A DNA stretch of 64,000 bases, from contig JBEKJO010000009.1 in assembly GCA_050011195.1 (NCBI GenBank), positions 1 through 64,000 of the forward strand, read 5' to 3'. Origin of the DNA: PALSA-1440 sp050011195. Its GTDB lineage: Bacteria > Verrucomicrobiota > Verrucomicrobiia > Limisphaerales > UBA8199. The notes under the pieces are model-generated. The model made no database searches. It was not told where the DNA came from and saw only the letters and a program-made list of their open reading frames with translations. Shown piece by piece: positions 62,037 to 64,000 of this stretch. The translations under genes and the position numbers were made by a program. The stretch's first letter is position 1. Each line of letters starts with the position of its first letter.

Positions 62037-63122
62037 ATGAACACAGATCTTCTCCGTAAGCACATCAAGAACTACCTCGCCAAGCTCACCGCCAGTCCCA
62101 AAAAGTTCGACGAGGACATCAAGGAGCGCCAGGAGCGCGCCGCCTACTACAAGTCCTGGACGACGGACAAACTCCGCAAAATGACCAAGGATGACCTGGC
62201 AGAGTACCTTTCCAAACTCTGGGCCATGCGGATTTGGGGCAATAAGCAATACGTCGTTGACCAGATCGTTGACGACAACGGCCTCCCGGCCCTCCTGGGA
62301 AACATTGCCGACCTCGTCTGGTCCAACCAGTCAATCGAGAACCGCTGGGACTCCTTCCGCAAAAACGTCAAGGGAATCGGCCCCGCGATGATGAGCGAGA
62401 TTCTCTGCCACGCGCACCCTGAAGAGTACATGCTCTGGAACCGCCGCGCCTACGTCGCCCTCAATTACCTCGGCGTTCCGGACCTCCCCCGCTACAATTA
62501 CCAATTCACTGGCAAGAAGTACGCGCAACTTTGCGCCACCGCCGAAGAAATCGCGCAGGAAATGCGTGCGCTCGGTTCCAAAGATACGAACCTTCTGATC
62601 GTCGACTACTTCATTTGGGACGAGCTCCAAGTCGCCGACACGCTCGAAGGCATCTTCAAACCCCAGCCAGCCCCGCCGCCCGTCGAGAAGGTGGACGACA
62701 AAACCTCCACCTTCATCCACGATGAGGTTCGGGACGCCATTGTGGCAATCGGCAACATGCTCAACCTGCAAGCCGAAAAGGAAAAAAAGGTGTCCACTGG
62801 TGCCGTCGTGGATGCCGTATGGGAGGCCACCATCGGCAACATGGGCCGCGTCATATATGTGTTTGAAGTCCAAACCAAAGGCTCCATCGACAGTTTGATG
62901 ATGAATTTCATCAGGGCAGTCACCAACCCAGCGGTGCAACGTTTGGTCGCCGTATCTGACCCGCCTCAACTTGCCAAGATCCAAGCTGAAGCGGCGGCTG
63001 TTCCGCAGCTTAAGGACAAGCTTACGTACTGGAATTATGCCGAGGTCCTCGCAGTTCACACGGCTCTCGAATCGGTTACTGACGCCATCAACAGCCTCGG
63101 CCTCGTCCCCCAAGGATTCTAG
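62037..63122 (+). CDS. Stand-alone nuclease-like protein with helix-hairpin-helix region
   Basis: 361 residues. Not a family I can name. The N-terminal half is helical and includes FRKNVKGIGPAMMSEILCHA, which has the GIGPAMMSEIL pattern of a helix-hairpin-helix DNA-binding motif, then PEEYMLWNRRAYVALNYLG, as in glycosylase-like helical folds. The C-terminal domain (about 225-350) has AVVDAVWEATIG and VIYVFEVQTKGS, that is D...ExQ, a variant of the PD-(D/E)XK nuclease core. A role in DNA cleavage, perhaps in defence, is inferred. It stands alone, divergent from kdpD. Confidence 0.6.
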   Translation: MNTDLLRKHIKNYLAKLTASPKKFDEDIKERQERAAYYKSWTTDKLRKMTKDDLAEYLSKLWAMRIWGNKQYVVDQIVDDNGLPALLGNIADLVWSNQSIENRWDSFRKNVKGIGPAMMSEILCHAHPEEYMLWNRRAYVALNYLGVPDLPRYNYQFTGKKYAQLCATAEEIAQEMRALGSKDTNLLIVDYFIWDELQVADTLEGIFKPQPAPPPVEKVDDKTSTFIHDEVRDAIVAIGNMLNLQAEKEKKVSTGAVVDAVWEATIGNMGRVIYVFEVQTKGSIDSLMMNFIRAVTNPAVQRLVAVSDPPQLAKIQAEAAAVPQLKDKLTYWNYAEVLAVHTALESVTDAINSLGLVPQGF

Positions 63123-63252
63123 CCGCCAGAAGCCTCCTAGCCGTAATGCAAACGTGCGCGGTCCCTGCCCAACTGCCATCCGTTCCGCTCAGGATAGGAA
63201 TCGGACGTCAATGGCAGGTGGCTCCCATCGCTGACCTGCGTTATTGTCCCTT

Positions 63253-64000
63253 TCAACGCAACGCCTTGCTTCCAATATCGCGCCTGAACTGGGCGCCCTC
63301 GAAGCGGATGGTTTCCACGGCGGCATAAGCGGCATCGCGCGCGCTTTTCAAGTCCCCCGCCCAGGCCGTCACCCCGAACACCCGGCCACCGCTGGTGACT
63401 ATTTGGTCTCCGGCGCTGGCTGTGCCGGCGTGAAAGACTTTCGTGTTCGGCAACCGCGCCGCTTCGTCCAGTCCCCGGATCGGTTTGCCCTTAGCGTAAC
63501 TGCCCGGATAGCCCGCTGAGGCCATCACCACGCACACCGAAGGCATCGGGTTCCATTTCAATTCCGCCTTCCCGAGGGTCCCGTCTATGCTCGCGGCCAG
63601 CAGTTCAACGAGGTCGTTTTCCAGGCGGGTCAGATAGACCTGCGTTTCCGGGTCGCCGAAGCGGGCATTGAACTCGAGCACCTTCGGACCGGATTGCGTT
63701 AGCATCACACCCGGATACAGGATGCCATGGAAATCAATGCCCTCGGCGACGCAACCGCGGAGCCAGGGATTCAGAATGCTGTCGCCGACGGCGGCCAGTT
63801 CCGCCTCGCTCAGGAACGGCGTCGGCGAATAGACCCCCATGCCGCCGGTATTCAACCCGCGGTCACCGTCCAGCGCCCGCTTGTGGTCCTGGGCTGCCGG
63901 GAAGAGCTTCGCCGTCTTGCCATCGCACAGGGCGTGGAGAGAGATTTCCATGCCGTCGAGCAGCTCCTGGATGACGATGTTGGCACCCGCGCCGCCAAAG
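63253..64000 (-). CDS. purD: Phosphoribosylamine-glycine ligase (5' end outside window)
   Basis: About 249 residues of the C-terminal part, open to the window end. GARS, the second step of purine synthesis, joins glycine to phosphoribosylamine with ATP. The visible ATP-grasp segments include FGGAGANIVIQELLDGMEIS, QDHKRALDGDRGLNTGGMG and the metal-binding VLEFNARFGDPETQ. The C-terminal domain with PSVCVVMASAGYPGSY and FHAGTA is normal. The chain ends KALR*, the usual place. The neighbouring genes are unrelated. Confidence 0.93.
   Translation of the reverse strand, partial: FGGAGANIVIQELLDGMEISLHALCDGKTAKLFPAAQDHKRALDGDRGLNTGGMGVYSPTPFLSEAELAAVGDSILNPWLRGCVAEGIDFHGILYPGVMLTQSGPKVLEFNARFGDPETQVYLTRLENDLVELLAASIDGTLGKAELKWNPMPSVCVVMASAGYPGSYAKGKPIRGLDEAARLPNTKVFHAGTASAGDQIVTSGGRVFGVTAWAGDLKSARDAAYAAVETIRFEGAQFRRDIGSKALR

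Overview
The window is GC-rich chromosomal DNA, most likely from a member of the Verrucomicrobiota (Limisphaerales/Pedosphaera-like). This is inferred from gene content and style, because there is no rRNA in the window. The supporting signs are many large exported proteins with Ig-like, leucine-rich-repeat or glycosidase modules, a shared C-terminal domain ending in (F/Y)(F/Y)RL, many genes without a Shine-Dalgarno sequence, and intergenic DNA full of short-period tandem repeats and palindromes.

Layout. 1-12.5 kb: an Ig/von Willebrand A surface protein cut by the window start, a LuxR-type response regulator, an MFS exporter with an exported esterase, a coiled-coil membrane protein, a C39-like peptidase, and a coupled pair made of a zinc metallopeptidase and a GH16 glycanase. 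12.5-20.2 kb: an accessory, repeat-rich stretch with an unknown phage-like gene, a leucine-rich-repeat protein, a PagL-like lipid A deacylase, three gene relics, tandem arrays, a MITE-like inverted repeat and an orphan terminator.

20.2-32.6 kb: a catabolic block. Dihydropyrimidinase, methylmalonate-semialdehyde dehydrogenase, the operon preT-preA-prpD-prpB-prpC and a divergent beta-ureidopropionase together describe uracil/thymine reduction and hydrolysis, conversion of the thymine-derived C4 unit to propionyl-CoA, and its oxidation by the 2-methylcitrate cycle. The transaminase, the 2-methylaconitate hydration step and a transporter are not in the window.

32.9-49.4 kb: the core information-processing cluster, all on the minus strand. 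In transcription order it is tRNA-Thr, tuf, tRNA-Trp, tRNA-Ser, secE, nusG, rplK, rplA, rplJ, rplL, rpoB, rpoC, rpsL, rpsG, fusA. Its gaps carry repeats too, including a heptad palindrome just before rplK. S12 has an Ala/Pro-rich tail.

49.8-64 kb: an exported alpha/alpha-toroid-like protein, a restriction-modification-like pair (zinc-ribbon methyltransferase with overlapping PD-(D/E)XK nuclease), a phage CII-like regulator followed by an exported FAD oxidoreductase, KdpE/KdpD without a Kdp pump, a stand-alone nuclease-like protein, and purD cut by the window end.

Novelty candidates. These are the pyrimidine-to-methylcitrate gene block, the short-period (7, 9 and 11 bp) repeat arrays that also form gene ends and an mRNA hairpin, a set of apparently leaderless promoters with a fixed -10 to start-codon spacing, and the methyltransferase/nuclease pair.
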